Assembly (NCBI GenBank): GCA_945873955.1
Contig: CAMCFA010000014.1
Span: 1-43,951, forward strand
Length of the DNA: 43,951 bases
DNA from: an uncultured Clostridia bacterium
GTDB taxonomy: Bacteria; Bacillota; Clostridia; Oscillospirales; Ruminococcaceae
Reading direction: 5' to 3'
Translations under genes and position numbers: made by a program
Shown here: positions 1-7,422 of the stretch, piece by piece
Position numbering within the stretch: the first letter of the stretch is position 1
Layout of the letters: the number at the start of each line of letters is the position of its first letter
Notes under the pieces: generated by a model
The model's database searches: none
What the model was told of the DNA's origin: nothing
The model's input: the letters and a program-made list of their open reading frames with translations, nothing else

Positions 1-22
1 TATTATACCACTTTTGCGCTTT

Positions 23-988
23 CTAGTCTACTAGTTTTGTGCGGTATTGCCCTAAACAAGTCCCAAGTCTCGACCAACTCCACCCGCTTGGTATTTCAAA
101 CGGGATTTCCTCGTCGATGCAGACCTCTTCTGAACCACGCTTTTCATAATGAGAATTATCCCGTCTGAAAATGACGGATTCGTGCTTGTCCTTTTTGATT
201 TTGCCTTCCTTGATGAGCCGTTGCTTCTCCGCCCGGATACGTTCCAGCAAAGCCTCTGCAGGCTCGTCAGACGGGTCTTGGGGTACCAGATTGCCCTGGA
301 CAGCCTCTTGCAAAATCGACTTCTTGAGGGCTTCAGGGAAGGCTGAGTTTAAGGTTTCAGTTTTTTGGTACGCCACATCGTATGCAGTAACAGCGGAGGC
401 AACCTCATCAATCTTCTCAACGATACGCCGCTGCTCATCCAGCGGAGGTATTGGCACTAATAGAGAGGTCATTGTTTCTGTGCCGACCCTGGGCATCTTC
501 ACACCGTAGGTAATGCTGTTGATGAGATTGTCGACATAAGGGGATTTTAGATAATTTACAATGTAGTTCGGATTGATTCCGCCGTATACACGGAATGGTA
601 CGATTTCCGGGGTACAAATGCCGTCATCGGGGGCGACAAGAATTTTCAACAAATATGGGCGTAGCTTGCTGTAGAGAATATCGCCCTTCGCAAATATGGT
701 TTTATCACCAACTGCTTTGCGTTCACCGACTGTTTTATGCTCTAAAAGCCTGCCGCCTTTTTCGATATCCTCCAAATCCAGCCCCCAAATCGAAGGATCG
801 GCACTTGTTGCATTTACTTTCTGCTTTGTTTCTGCATAGGACGAAATACTTCCCAGCCGCACCCACTCCCACGAATCGGGGATGTCAAACGGTACCTCAT
901 CCGCCAGCGACCGTATCTCATCGCCGATTTTCTCATAAGGAGTATTATCAGAATTAGGCCGTTTAACGATTACAGCGGCACAGAAAAC
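23..988 (-). pseudogene. hsdS: Type I restriction specificity subunit (HsdS), one-TRD fragment or silent cassette
   Basis: HsdS proteins recognise DNA for type I restriction-modification enzymes and normally carry two target recognition domains (TRDs) separated by conserved helices. Here only one TRD is present. The frame is open from 988, but the first usable start is a GTG at 862, which lies after the conserved run EVPFDIPDSWEWVRLG. The TRD is followed by the conserved helix region (DEQRRIVEKIDEVAS, then LKKSILQEAVQGNLVPQDP) and by a second copy of the pre-TRD motif, EIPFEIPSGWSWSRLG, and then stops after 11 more residues. The piece is therefore bounded on both sides by the same homologous motif, as expected of a shuffling cassette or a recombination scar. 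No hsdM or hsdR lies in the window. The family is clear; whether it is expressed is unknown. Confidence 0.8.
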
Positions 989-1040
989 CTAAATAGCTTA
1001 AAAACGCATTATTAATTGGTTCGTACTTACTCGGAAATTA

Positions 1041-1107
1041 TTCATTTCACAATGAAATTTTTCATGTCACTCTGAAACTTTTCTCAAAAGAAAAGTTTCA
1101 GAGTGAC
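1041..1107. repeat. Tandem hairpins, one with a 19-bp perfect stem
   Basis: Two inverted repeats lie in the non-coding stretch between the hsdS fragment and the tRNA. The first is TTCATT-4-AATGAA (1041-1056). The second has a perfect 19-bp stem (1066-1084 with 1089-1107) and a 4-base CAAA loop. Neither is followed by a clear T run, so a terminator is not obvious; a small palindromic repeat element is possible. The rest of 989-1184 shows no convincing gene. Confidence 0.6.
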
Positions 1108-1184
1108 TTATTATATCCCAAAAATCGATATTATCTCCCCTCTGCGGAGAATGGAAAACGGTACAACGAAACTATCCATAAAAA

Positions 1185-1224
1185 GTAAAAAAGCCTAAAA
1201 CCCTTTTAATAAAGGCATTTAGGC
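1185..1224 (-). terminator. Second terminator downstream of tRNA-Met
   Basis: GCCTAAA (1193-1199) pairs with TTTAGGC (1218-1224), with an inner AAAGG/CCTTT pairing. Read on the minus strand the hairpin is followed by a T-rich run. It sits directly behind the first tRNA terminator, giving a tandem pair. Confidence 0.65.
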
Positions 1225-1225
1225 A

Positions 1226-1278
1226 AAAAGAAAAAGCACGGTAGTTTCAGATACCATTGTATCATAATTACCGTGCTT
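1226..1278 (-). terminator. Rho-independent terminator of tRNA-Met
   Basis: A 10-bp perfect stem (AAGCACGGTA at 1234-1243, TACCGTGCTT at 1269-1278) starts four bases past the CCA end of the tRNA. On the minus strand it is followed by TTTTTCTTTTT, a textbook intrinsic terminator. Confidence 0.85.
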
Positions 1279-1281
1279 ATT

Positions 1282-1358
1282 TGGTTGCAGGAACAGGATT
1301 CGAACCCGTGATCTCCGGCGTATGAAGCCGGCGAGATAGACCGCTTCTCTACCCTGCA
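1282..1358 (-). tRNA. tRNA-Met (anticodon CAU)
   Basis: The minus strand folds as a full cloverleaf. The acceptor TGCAGGG pairs with TCCTGCA, followed by A73 and an encoded CCA. The D stem is GAGA/TCTC. The anticodon stem CCGGC/GCCGG encloses the loop TTCATAC with CAU at 1324-1322, and the T arm is ACGGG-TTCGAAT-CCTGT. The anticodon stem lacks the three G-C pairs of initiator tRNA, so elongator Met is the best reading; tRNA-Ile2, which also has CAU before lysidine modification, cannot be excluded. It lies on the same strand as the phage late genes, just after a hairpin that ends the MuF transcript, so it may be phage-borne. Confidence 0.93.
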
Positions 1359-1359
1359 A

Positions 1360-1386
1360 TAGAAAAGCGCCCCGGGTGGAGCGCTT
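1360..1386 (-). terminator. Hairpin ending the MuF operon
   Basis: AAGCGC (1365-1370) pairs with GCGCTT (1381-1386) and on the minus strand is followed by TTTTCT. It lies between the last small phage gene and the tRNA. Confidence 0.55.
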
Positions 1387-1437
1387 GGTTATTTTGTTAA
1401 TCGCGAACTTTAAATACGTACATGTCAAGGTAGCAAA

Positions 1438-1620
1438 CTAATAAATGCCGTCTAATGTCAAATATCCCATATCATAAACATCTTTCTTTTCGGAAACACA
1501 TTTATTGATAATGTCCACCACCTCTTCTGGAGATGTGCCAGAAAAAACAGCCATGGGAAATGAGTCATCGAATGTCTGTTCATAAACATTCAGCGCTTTC
1601 TCAAGCTCTTTATCAAACAT
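1438..1620 (-). CDS. Small acidic protein paired with the MuF toxin-like gene; immunity candidate
   Basis: This 60-residue acidic protein starts one base after the MuF stop codon, so the two are translationally linked. It contains the pattern TFDDSFP followed by an I-N-x-C helix and KKDVYDMGYL. From memory, similar short proteins are found next to polymorphic-toxin-like genes of Firmicutes prophages, but I cannot name the family with certainty. There is no signal peptide or membrane segment. By position it could be the cognate immunity protein of the metallopeptidase-like C-terminus encoded just upstream; that is inference. Alternatively it is a conserved head-region accessory protein. It is the last phage protein before the tRNA on this strand. 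Confidence 0.7.
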   Translation of the reverse strand: MFDKELEKALNVYEQTFDDSFPMAVFSGTSPEEVVDIINKCVSEKKDVYDMGYLTLDGIY

Positions 1621-3510
1621 TTACTTTGCCCCTTTCAGAATATTAAGCATTGCAGCATAGCTGTTGGGAAGATATTTCTTCACATATTCAAGCTCTTCTC
1701 CTCCGCACACCTCGGCGCTCATAATATTTGCCCATACTTCTGACGCCGCTTCGTATTGCCTGCATATTACTTTGACTTTTGTCTGGTTGCTTGCGTCCAA
1801 GCCAAGATTTTTATAAACTTGCTGCAACTCCTTCTTTCTTGAAGATGTTGAAGAAATCTTGTCCATGAACTCAATATTGGAATATTTGCGGTTGTAATAC
1901 TTTTCGCCATGTCCCCAGTTGATTCTTGATTTTGGGAATAGCCCGTCAATCGCGTCTTGTACTCCATGACTTGCATTGTGTGAAAGAAAATCTTTTTTTA
2001 CTTCCGGAGTGTAAATACTCCTAATATGTGCCTTGTCTTTTCGTAGAGCAGCAAGGAACTCATCGCTGGAACTCGCTACCTCCTTGAATGTTGTGTTCAG
2101 CCCTGTTGCTTTCTGAACTGCCTGGATTTCATCAAAATGCAACCCTTGATATTTGACTTCTGCGTCAAAGAAATGCCCGTATTCGTGCGCAAGATTTCCG
2201 TATTTATTCATATCTGCGTGCTTAGGATAATTAAATACAAGCGACTTACTGTCAGGAAAGTATTCTCCTTTAGGCGAATTTGAAATCGCTGAAACATCAT
2301 TAGCATGACGTTTATACAGCTTAATAATATCTGGGTTATCATGATTGTTGATAAGTTCCAAATATTCTTCATATTCGTTATTGGGAATTCCCGACTGTTT
2401 CAGTTTATCAAGCGACCGAATTGTATCTTTTGGTATATTTATTATACCGTTATTATGAGCTGCTGTCAAGGGATTTGTACTATCGCCGACATATTTATTG
2501 TACCACTCCTCATACTTCATATCCGCCGGGACTTTCATGGTATTCCCGTCCTTATCCCGCGCCCGGCGTTCCATTCCTGCAAGCGCGTCCCCGCCGAATT
2601 CGGCTATCGTAGTAGACCGGCAGAACGGGTGCATAGGCGGGTAGTTCGTGCCGGGAACTGCGTCCTTTGCGGGGAATACCTTCCCGTCCAGAGCGGCGCA
2701 GACCTCGGAGGTCTTGCTGTCAAGGGTCGCTATGAAGCGGTACTTATCGACCCCGGCTTCGTCGTAGGCGGACATCTGCGCGGCGTTCGCGACGTAGGCG
2801 CTCTCCGTCCGGACTATACGCCGGGCGCAGTAGGCATTCACGCCGAAACGGTCTTGAATTATCCGCGCGGTTTTCTTGTTGGAGCGCCCGGACAGCATGC
2901 TGACCAGCAGCTCCTTCTTCATAGATTCGGCGGTGGCGCTGACGTCCCGCCAGATTCGCTGGCTGTAGTTGCCGCCGTTCCAGTTGGCGCGTAGAATTCG
3001 GTCAACGTCTTTCTGCGAGAACTTCGCGAAGCTGAATCCCAGCCCCGTTTCCTGCTGAATGTTGAATATCGAATGATAGTAGCTGTCATTCGCGACGGTT
3101 TTCAGCGCGGAGGTAACGGCGCGGTTCTCGGTCTGGTAGAGCTTCCGGCACTCCGCGTTGATGCCCTTGTTTAGCTGTTCCAGCCGGGTAATGCGGTAGC
3201 GGTACGCCCCGGCGCTGTCAATCGCGGACATGAGCGCCTGCCGCTTCTCCGGGTCGGAAACGCGATTTGCGGCGGCTCGGAGGTTCTGGAGGGCGGTCTT
3301 GTTCCCAGCGGCGTTCAGTATCTTTCGCGCCTCGCTCTCGGAAATGCCGAAGCTCTCAATGCCGCGGAATACCGCCTTGACCTCTTTCGCGATATAGTCT
3401 GCGGACTTCTGAATAGCGCGGTTCATCTCAGCGGCGGTCTGCTCTGCCGTTCCCATGCGGTCAACCATGTCCTGCGCCGACCGCATAGCCCAGTAATCAC
3501 GACTGTTCAT
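1621..3510 (-). CDS. MuF-type minor head protein with C-terminal HExxH metallopeptidase-like (toxin-like) domain
   Basis: At 629 residues this is about twice the length of a plain MuF minor capsid protein. Residues 170-310 carry the Phage_Mu_F core, with the run VRTESAYVANAAQMSAYDEA and the late motif NYPPMHPFCRST. From about residue 330 the protein changes: a new domain has HEYGH at 442-446 and a later YEAASEVWANI (586-596) whose glutamates could be the third zinc ligand, as in gluzincins. The DNA for this C-terminal part is visibly AT-rich compared with the N-terminal part, suggesting the domain was swapped in. MuF proteins with polymorphic C-terminal toxins are a known group in temperate phages. 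The start overlaps the portal stop by 14 bases. Toxicity and target are not shown by sequence. Confidence 0.85.
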   Translation of the reverse strand: MNSRDYWAMRSAQDMVDRMGTAEQTAAEMNRAIQKSADYIAKEVKAVFRGIESFGISESEARKILNAAGNKTALQNLRAAANRVSDPEKRQALMSAIDSAGAYRYRITRLEQLNKGINAECRKLYQTENRAVTSALKTVANDSYYHSIFNIQQETGLGFSFAKFSQKDVDRILRANWNGGNYSQRIWRDVSATAESMKKELLVSMLSGRSNKKTARIIQDRFGVNAYCARRIVRTESAYVANAAQMSAYDEAGVDKYRFIATLDSKTSEVCAALDGKVFPAKDAVPGTNYPPMHPFCRSTTIAEFGGDALAGMERRARDKDGNTMKVPADMKYEEWYNKYVGDSTNPLTAAHNNGIINIPKDTIRSLDKLKQSGIPNNEYEEYLELINNHDNPDIIKLYKRHANDVSAISNSPKGEYFPDSKSLVFNYPKHADMNKYGNLAHEYGHFFDAEVKYQGLHFDEIQAVQKATGLNTTFKEVASSSDEFLAALRKDKAHIRSIYTPEVKKDFLSHNASHGVQDAIDGLFPKSRINWGHGEKYYNRKYSNIEFMDKISSTSSRKKELQQVYKNLGLDASNQTKVKVICRQYEAASEVWANIMSAEVCGGEELEYVKKYLPNSYAAMLNILKGAK

Positions 3511-4834
3511 CAGCTAAATCCGGCAGGAGGTTCGGGAAATCGTTCTGCTGCGCCCGCACCTTTTCCGCAGCGGCTTCGGGATTATCCACGAACGGAAGCT
3601 GCCCCAGCAGGATATCCAGCGGCACAACGTCCCGAAGCTCGGACACAAGCTGCGCCCGCTCTACCTCGTTGACCGGCAGCGCCCGGGTGAACTGTATCGA
3701 GATGTCCGTGCTGTCGATTTTCGCCGCGCCGGTAAGGGCGAGAACGTTGCACAGCAGCCGCAGGCGCTCTTTCAAGCCTTCCCGGAAGTAGCGCTCCTTT
3801 ATCTTGGTTATCTGCTCAAAGCCGAGAAGCTTATACCGCATAGCCACGCCGGAAGCGTTCCCGCCGAAGCTCTCGTCGCTCATGCAGGGGACGTTCGCGA
3901 ATTTGTGAATATCCTGTTCAAGCGACTTCCGAAGCACCTCAACGCTTTCCTCATCAAATTGCCGCGTGAGCCACTCGGCAGAACCGTCCGTATCTACTTC
4001 CATAGTGCCGTTTTCGCGGATTGCTTTGAATGTTTCGGTTTTTTCGGCGTTGGTATCGCCCAGCGTGAAGCCCTTAATCAGCAGGATAGCTTCAACGAAC
4101 TGCTCCTTGTCGTTCACGCGGTCGGATTGCAGGACATTGTACGCGTCTATCAGCGAAAGCACCGGCTCAAAATCCCCGGAGCAGGTGGAGTTATTATAAA
4201 TCTCAATGAGCGGCACTCCGCCCATGCCGTGGGGCTTCTCGGTGACTTCACCCTTGACCGTGAACGCCGTATCGGTGAGGAAATGCCGCACGCTCACGCT
4301 GTCGCAGAGGTACACGGAATACCCCGTCACGCGGTTTGTGAAGCCCTCCCGCAGTTCGTAGTAATACACCCCGGCGACGGGCTTCTGCTCGACGGTATCG
4401 TCGTAGATAACGAACGCCTGCCGCGGGTCTGGGGCGTAAAGCCGGGGCTTTCCGTCCGCGTCATTGTAGATGAACTCATACGCAACGCCGAATATGCTTG
4501 CTTTCTGGGCTAAATCTATGTCTTGGGTATCACTATCCGCATATTTCAGCAGGTCAAGGAGCGGCTCTATGGTCTGCTCGGAGCTGTATTTCACCGGATT
4601 TCCCGCAAAGTAACCGACGGCAGTATCGCTGATATAACGCGCATGATTGCACACCAGCTTATTATTCGCCAGCACCTTGCGCTTGTCGCGGTTGAGGATA
4701 TCGTGCTCGCCCTCGTAGTAGCGCTCCAGCTTGTCGTAGCGCTCGCAGGTGCGGGTCTTGTGTTCATTTATGTACTTACACGCAAGGGCGGGGGTGAGTT
4801 CCGTTCCCTCGGTTATCGTAAATGGCTTTATCAA
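3497..4834 (-). CDS. Phage portal protein (SPP1 gp6-like)
   Basis: Portal proteins form the dodecameric ring at one capsid vertex through which DNA is packaged and to which TerL docks. This 445-residue protein matches the SPP1-type family in length and in its run YERYYEGEHDILNRDKR near residue 40, a stretch around GVAYEFIYNDADGKPR, and the late segment GNASGVAMRYKLLGFEQ. It starts with TTG overlapping the terL stop (TTGA) and its end overlaps the MuF start, so the packaging genes are translationally coupled. It is clearly different from the second portal-like protein at 32860-34254. Confidence 0.9.
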   Translation of the reverse strand: MIKPFTITEGTELTPALACKYINEHKTRTCERYDKLERYYEGEHDILNRDKRKVLANNKLVCNHARYISDTAVGYFAGNPVKYSSEQTIEPLLDLLKYADSDTQDIDLAQKASIFGVAYEFIYNDADGKPRLYAPDPRQAFVIYDDTVEQKPVAGVYYYELREGFTNRVTGYSVYLCDSVSVRHFLTDTAFTVKGEVTEKPHGMGGVPLIEIYNNSTCSGDFEPVLSLIDAYNVLQSDRVNDKEQFVEAILLIKGFTLGDTNAEKTETFKAIRENGTMEVDTDGSAEWLTRQFDEESVEVLRKSLEQDIHKFANVPCMSDESFGGNASGVAMRYKLLGFEQITKIKERYFREGLKERLRLLCNVLALTGAAKIDSTDISIQFTRALPVNEVERAQLVSELRDVVPLDILLGQLPFVDNPEAAAEKVRAQQNDFPNLLPDLADEQS

Positions 4835-6090
4835 TTGATTCCCAGCTCCTTTCGGTCGTATGTTTTCGGCTTCTTTTTGCCGATGTCGGTTTCAAGCGCG
4901 TAGCGTACCGCGTCAATAGTATGATTATCCTTGTCCGGGAAATCGTCCCGGAAGCCGCCGTTATTCTTGTCCGGGGTGCGTTCATATCCGCTGAATTCCC
5001 GCTTGGCGTTCGGGCAGTCCGCCGGGTCAATGACTATCTCGTCAAGGTTTTGCAGCCATATCAAGCCGTGTTCGACAGACCCCGCGCCCTTTTTCACCGG
5101 GTAGATACGCAAGCCGCGAGATTTCAGCTCGTCGTTGCTCCGCGGCTCTGCGCTGTCGGCGGAAATAGGGCGGTTGTCGGGATTTTCGGCTTTTATTGCT
5201 TCGGCAAGCGGGTCGAATTTCGCGCCGTAGCGGTATATCTCGCCGTAGATGTACAGCCGCCTGCGCTCCAGCGCACAAACGACATAAGCAGTCGGGTCTG
5301 CGGCATAGCCCCAGTCCAGCCCGCGCCGAATATGCGAAAAGCCCTGCCGTTCCTCCGGGGAGATAGTCCGCACTGTGAGGTTCGCGAACACCTCGCCGCC
5401 GGTTCCGGTGACCTTGCCGAGGTATTCATGCTCATAAGCCGTGGGGTTCGTTTGCCGGAGGTGTTCAGCTTCTAGGAGAAACTGTTCCCCAAGCCACTCT
5501 TGCGGTACGCTGCGATAGTCGCTGTGGTGTACCAGCTTATCCTCCGCCGGAACAGTGACCGCCGCGTTTATCCAGTTGCGCTGGGATTTTGGCGGGTTGT
5601 AGGTGTAAAATACCGTGAACTCCCTGCCACCGCGCAGAAGCGACTGATTTATGACGCGTATTTCTTCCTCTCCGGCGAACTCGTCCGCTTCCTCATACCA
5701 GACATAGCGAATATAGCCCTTGCGGACTTTGGTGGATTTGAGCTTCTTCGGCTCGTCCGCACCGCGGAAGATAATGCGCTGTCCCGTTGGCGTGTAGATA
5801 AGCTCCAGCGGCGACAATTTCGCCTGCCAGAGATGAGATACCCCCAGCCGTTCTATCGCCCAGAGAAGCTGCTCGTACACGCTGTCTTTGAGGTACAGCC
5901 CGACCTTGCGGATAACTACGGCGTTCGCGTCCGGGTGCTTCATTATGCCGAGGGGGATTTCTACCGATACAAACGAAGATTTTGTCGAACCTCTGCCGCC
6001 TTTAAGCCAGTAGTGGGTATGTTTATTTGCAACGATATCCCGATGAACCGAGTAGAACGCCGGCGCTATGATTTCGGTGAGATTAGCCAT
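4831..6090 (-). CDS. terL: Terminase large subunit (PBSX family)
   Basis: TerL is the ATP-driven packaging motor and the nuclease that cuts phage concatemers. In 419 residues the ATPase half shows a Walker A run GGRGSTKS at 31-38 and an acidic Walker B region VWYEEADEF near 130. The nuclease half shows the RNase H-like acidic set: RGLDWGY, ISADSAEPRS and DNHTIDAVRYAL. Order and spacing fit PBSX-type terminases. The start overlaps the terS stop, and the stop overlaps the portal start. The protein looks intact. Confidence 0.95.
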   Translation of the reverse strand: MANLTEIIAPAFYSVHRDIVANKHTHYWLKGGRGSTKSSFVSVEIPLGIMKHPDANAVVIRKVGLYLKDSVYEQLLWAIERLGVSHLWQAKLSPLELIYTPTGQRIIFRGADEPKKLKSTKVRKGYIRYVWYEEADEFAGEEEIRVINQSLLRGGREFTVFYTYNPPKSQRNWINAAVTVPAEDKLVHHSDYRSVPQEWLGEQFLLEAEHLRQTNPTAYEHEYLGKVTGTGGEVFANLTVRTISPEERQGFSHIRRGLDWGYAADPTAYVVCALERRRLYIYGEIYRYGAKFDPLAEAIKAENPDNRPISADSAEPRSNDELKSRGLRIYPVKKGAGSVEHGLIWLQNLDEIVIDPADCPNAKREFSGYERTPDKNNGGFRDDFPDKDNHTIDAVRYALETDIGKKKPKTYDRKELGIN

Positions 6091-6571
6091 CGGGGATATC
6101 GTCCACTATCTGGACTACACCGCCGCCGCTGACGTTCACCTTGTCGGTGAACATACCGAGGTGCTTTCCCAGAAGCTCCAGAGCTTTGAGCTTATCGCAC
6201 ATTCTGATCTCGCGCTCCACGCTGTCGGAGCTTTCCCCGGACGATGACTTGAACTTTACCGACGCGATACAGGCTTTATCCTCGTCTGTTGCGCTGTCCC
6301 GGACGGTCGCGGTGTTCGGGTCGATGATGTCTGTCGCTTTCATAAATGCGATTTTCGCAAGCTCATGCAAAACGCGGTCGGCATTCACCCCGGTGCGGCG
6401 AGAGCGCTCCGCCATTTCGGTATCTATACGCGCGCGAATAACAGGTTTTGACAAGTTTTCCGCGCCTATCTGCTGGGCGCTTTCCGGGGAATACCCCGCC
6501 CGGATAGCCGCCTGAGTAGCGTTCAGGTCGATGAGGTATTCTTCACAAAATCGTTTCTGCTTTGCTGTCAC
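6083..6571 (-). CDS. terS: Terminase small subunit
   Basis: TerS recognises phage DNA and hands it to TerL. The 162-residue protein opens with the Terminase_2 family signature (KQKRFCEEYLIDLNATQAAI, then RAGYS), a DNA-binding helical region, and ends in the oligomerisation part with LELLGKHLGMF. It begins with GTG seven bases after AAAGGAGG. It is the first gene of the late transcript: a promoter, a hairpin leader and a phased repeat array lie immediately upstream. Confidence 0.93.
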   Translation of the reverse strand: MTAKQKRFCEEYLIDLNATQAAIRAGYSPESAQQIGAENLSKPVIRARIDTEMAERSRRTGVNADRVLHELAKIAFMKATDIIDPNTATVRDSATDEDKACIASVKFKSSSGESSDSVEREIRMCDKLKALELLGKHLGMFTDKVNVSGGGVVQIVDDIPDG

Positions 6572-6598
6572 AGGCAGCCTCCTTTCCGAGAAACAGAA

Positions 6599-6623
6599 AA
6601 GCCCCGATGAAATATCGGAGCTT
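6599..6623 (-). terminator. Leader terminator/attenuator upstream of terS
   Basis: AAGCCCCGAT (6599-6608) pairs with ATCGGAGCTT (6614-6623) with a 5-base loop. On the minus strand a T-rich run TTTTCTGTTTC follows. It lies inside the predicted leader between the late promoter and terS, so late transcription would have to read through it. Confidence 0.65.
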
Positions 6624-6645
6624 CCTGTACAATTTTCTAGCCTAT

Positions 6646-6675
6646 ATTATAGCACAGGTCGTATGTGACATACAA
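6646..6675 (-). promoter_or_regulatory. Late promoter candidate for terS operon
   Basis: On the minus strand TTGTAT (6675-6670) and TATAAT (6651-6646) are separated by 18 bases. The -10 is consensus while the -35 is weak, typical of an activator-dependent promoter. The phased AGGACAT array touches the -35. Confidence 0.65.
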
Positions 6676-6711
6676 GGACATTTTAGGACATTTCAGGACA
6701 TTGTAGGACAT
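6665..6711. repeat. Four to five 10-bp phased repeats (AGGACAT; ATGTCCT on minus strand)
   Basis: AGGACAT occurs at 6675, 6685, 6695 and 6705, exactly 10 bp apart, with a degenerate fifth copy (GTGACAT) at 6665. All copies face the same side of the helix, immediately upstream of the late promoter -35. The array overlaps the stop of the DUF1492-like gene, encoding its final CPEMS residues. It is a plausible activator site for that regulator, or alternatively a TerS recognition (pac) site. Confidence 0.8.
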
Positions 6712-7102
6712 CTTGCACCTGACGGAGAGCTTCTCCGTGTTTTCGGCACGCCTGACGGTAGCTGTAGTGAAGCTCATCGGCGGCCTGTACTAGCTTCTTG
6801 CCGTCCAGATACACCAGTTCCAGCAGCTCAGCATGATCATCGTCTATATGGCTGAGAACGTCCTCGATCTCGTCCTGAACAGCTGTCAGCTGATCAATCT
6901 TAGCGTTGATGCGCTCCTCGTAATGGATCAGTGCGACGGTACCGCTGCCGACTTTATCGTGAACACCAGAGGAAGCAGAACCTCCAGACGACTGCGACGG
7001 CGCGGAGGTTATCTTGGCGAAAAGCCGTTCCTTGCGTTCAAGCAGCCGGTCGATCTGACGGTCGATACGCCGGTATTGGCTGAGAAATTCCTTTGCGTTC
7101 AC
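6683..7102 (-). CDS. DUF1492 / ArpU-RinA-type late transcription regulator
   Basis: This 139-residue protein has an N-terminal helical region rich in R, E and K (IDRQIDRLLERKERLFAKI) and a C-terminal sigma-70 region 4-like helix-turn-helix around AADELHYSYRQACRKHGEAL. That layout and its position just before terS match the DUF1492/ArpU/RinA regulators that switch on packaging and head genes in gram-positive phages. It starts with GTG after a GGGGG run. Its last codons lie in the 10-bp repeat array that adjoins the late promoter, which suggests the regulator binds there; this is inference. Confidence 0.8.
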   Translation of the reverse strand: MNAKEFLSQYRRIDRQIDRLLERKERLFAKITSAPSQSSGGSASSGVHDKVGSGTVALIHYEERINAKIDQLTAVQDEIEDVLSHIDDDHAELLELVYLDGKKLVQAADELHYSYRQACRKHGEALRQVQDVLQCPEMS

Positions 7103-7134
7103 TTACATGCCCCCTGTGTTGTTTTATTCGCGAA

Positions 7135-7422
7135 TTATCCGTCCATCTTAGCGCCGCAATGCGGACAATAATTGCTCTTCGCTGAAACAAATTCTCTTTC
7201 GTGATTTTTACAACCGTCCCAATCACTTTCCCACAAACTCTTGACATTGCAATTAGAACAACAGGCTCTACCACCGCGCATATACCACTGCGCGTGAACC
7301 ACCGGCGCTACATCTGCGACCTTGCAATCTTCCATCAAGATTTCATCAAGCCACAACGGAAGCCTGCCGTTTCTTTTGTCGATAGCGTTTAACAGTTCGT
7401 TCTCGTCTATGTATCTAGCCAT
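7135..7422 (-). CDS. Small zinc-ribbon phage protein
   Basis: The 95-residue protein opens with MARYIDENELLNAI, a common start of short Clostridia phage proteins. It has two Cys pairs, CSNC near residue 55 and YCPHCGAKM at the end, together forming a likely zinc ribbon. It starts inside the end of the SNF2 helicase gene, overlapping by 8 bases, so it is translated from the same message. The function is unknown; it resembles conserved hypothetical proteins of this phage module. Confidence 0.75.
   Translation of the reverse strand: MARYIDENELLNAIDKRNGRLPLWLDEILMEDCKVADVAPVVHAQWYMRGGRACCSNCNVKSLWESDWDGCKNHEREFVSAKSNYCPHCGAKMDG

Noticed and set aside
1282-1358. tRNA-Met as the left attachment site of the prophage
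   Set aside because: Its 3' end shares only the generic T-loop bases GGGTTCGA with the 26-base tRNA-Gly fragment at the right junction; the acceptor ends differ.
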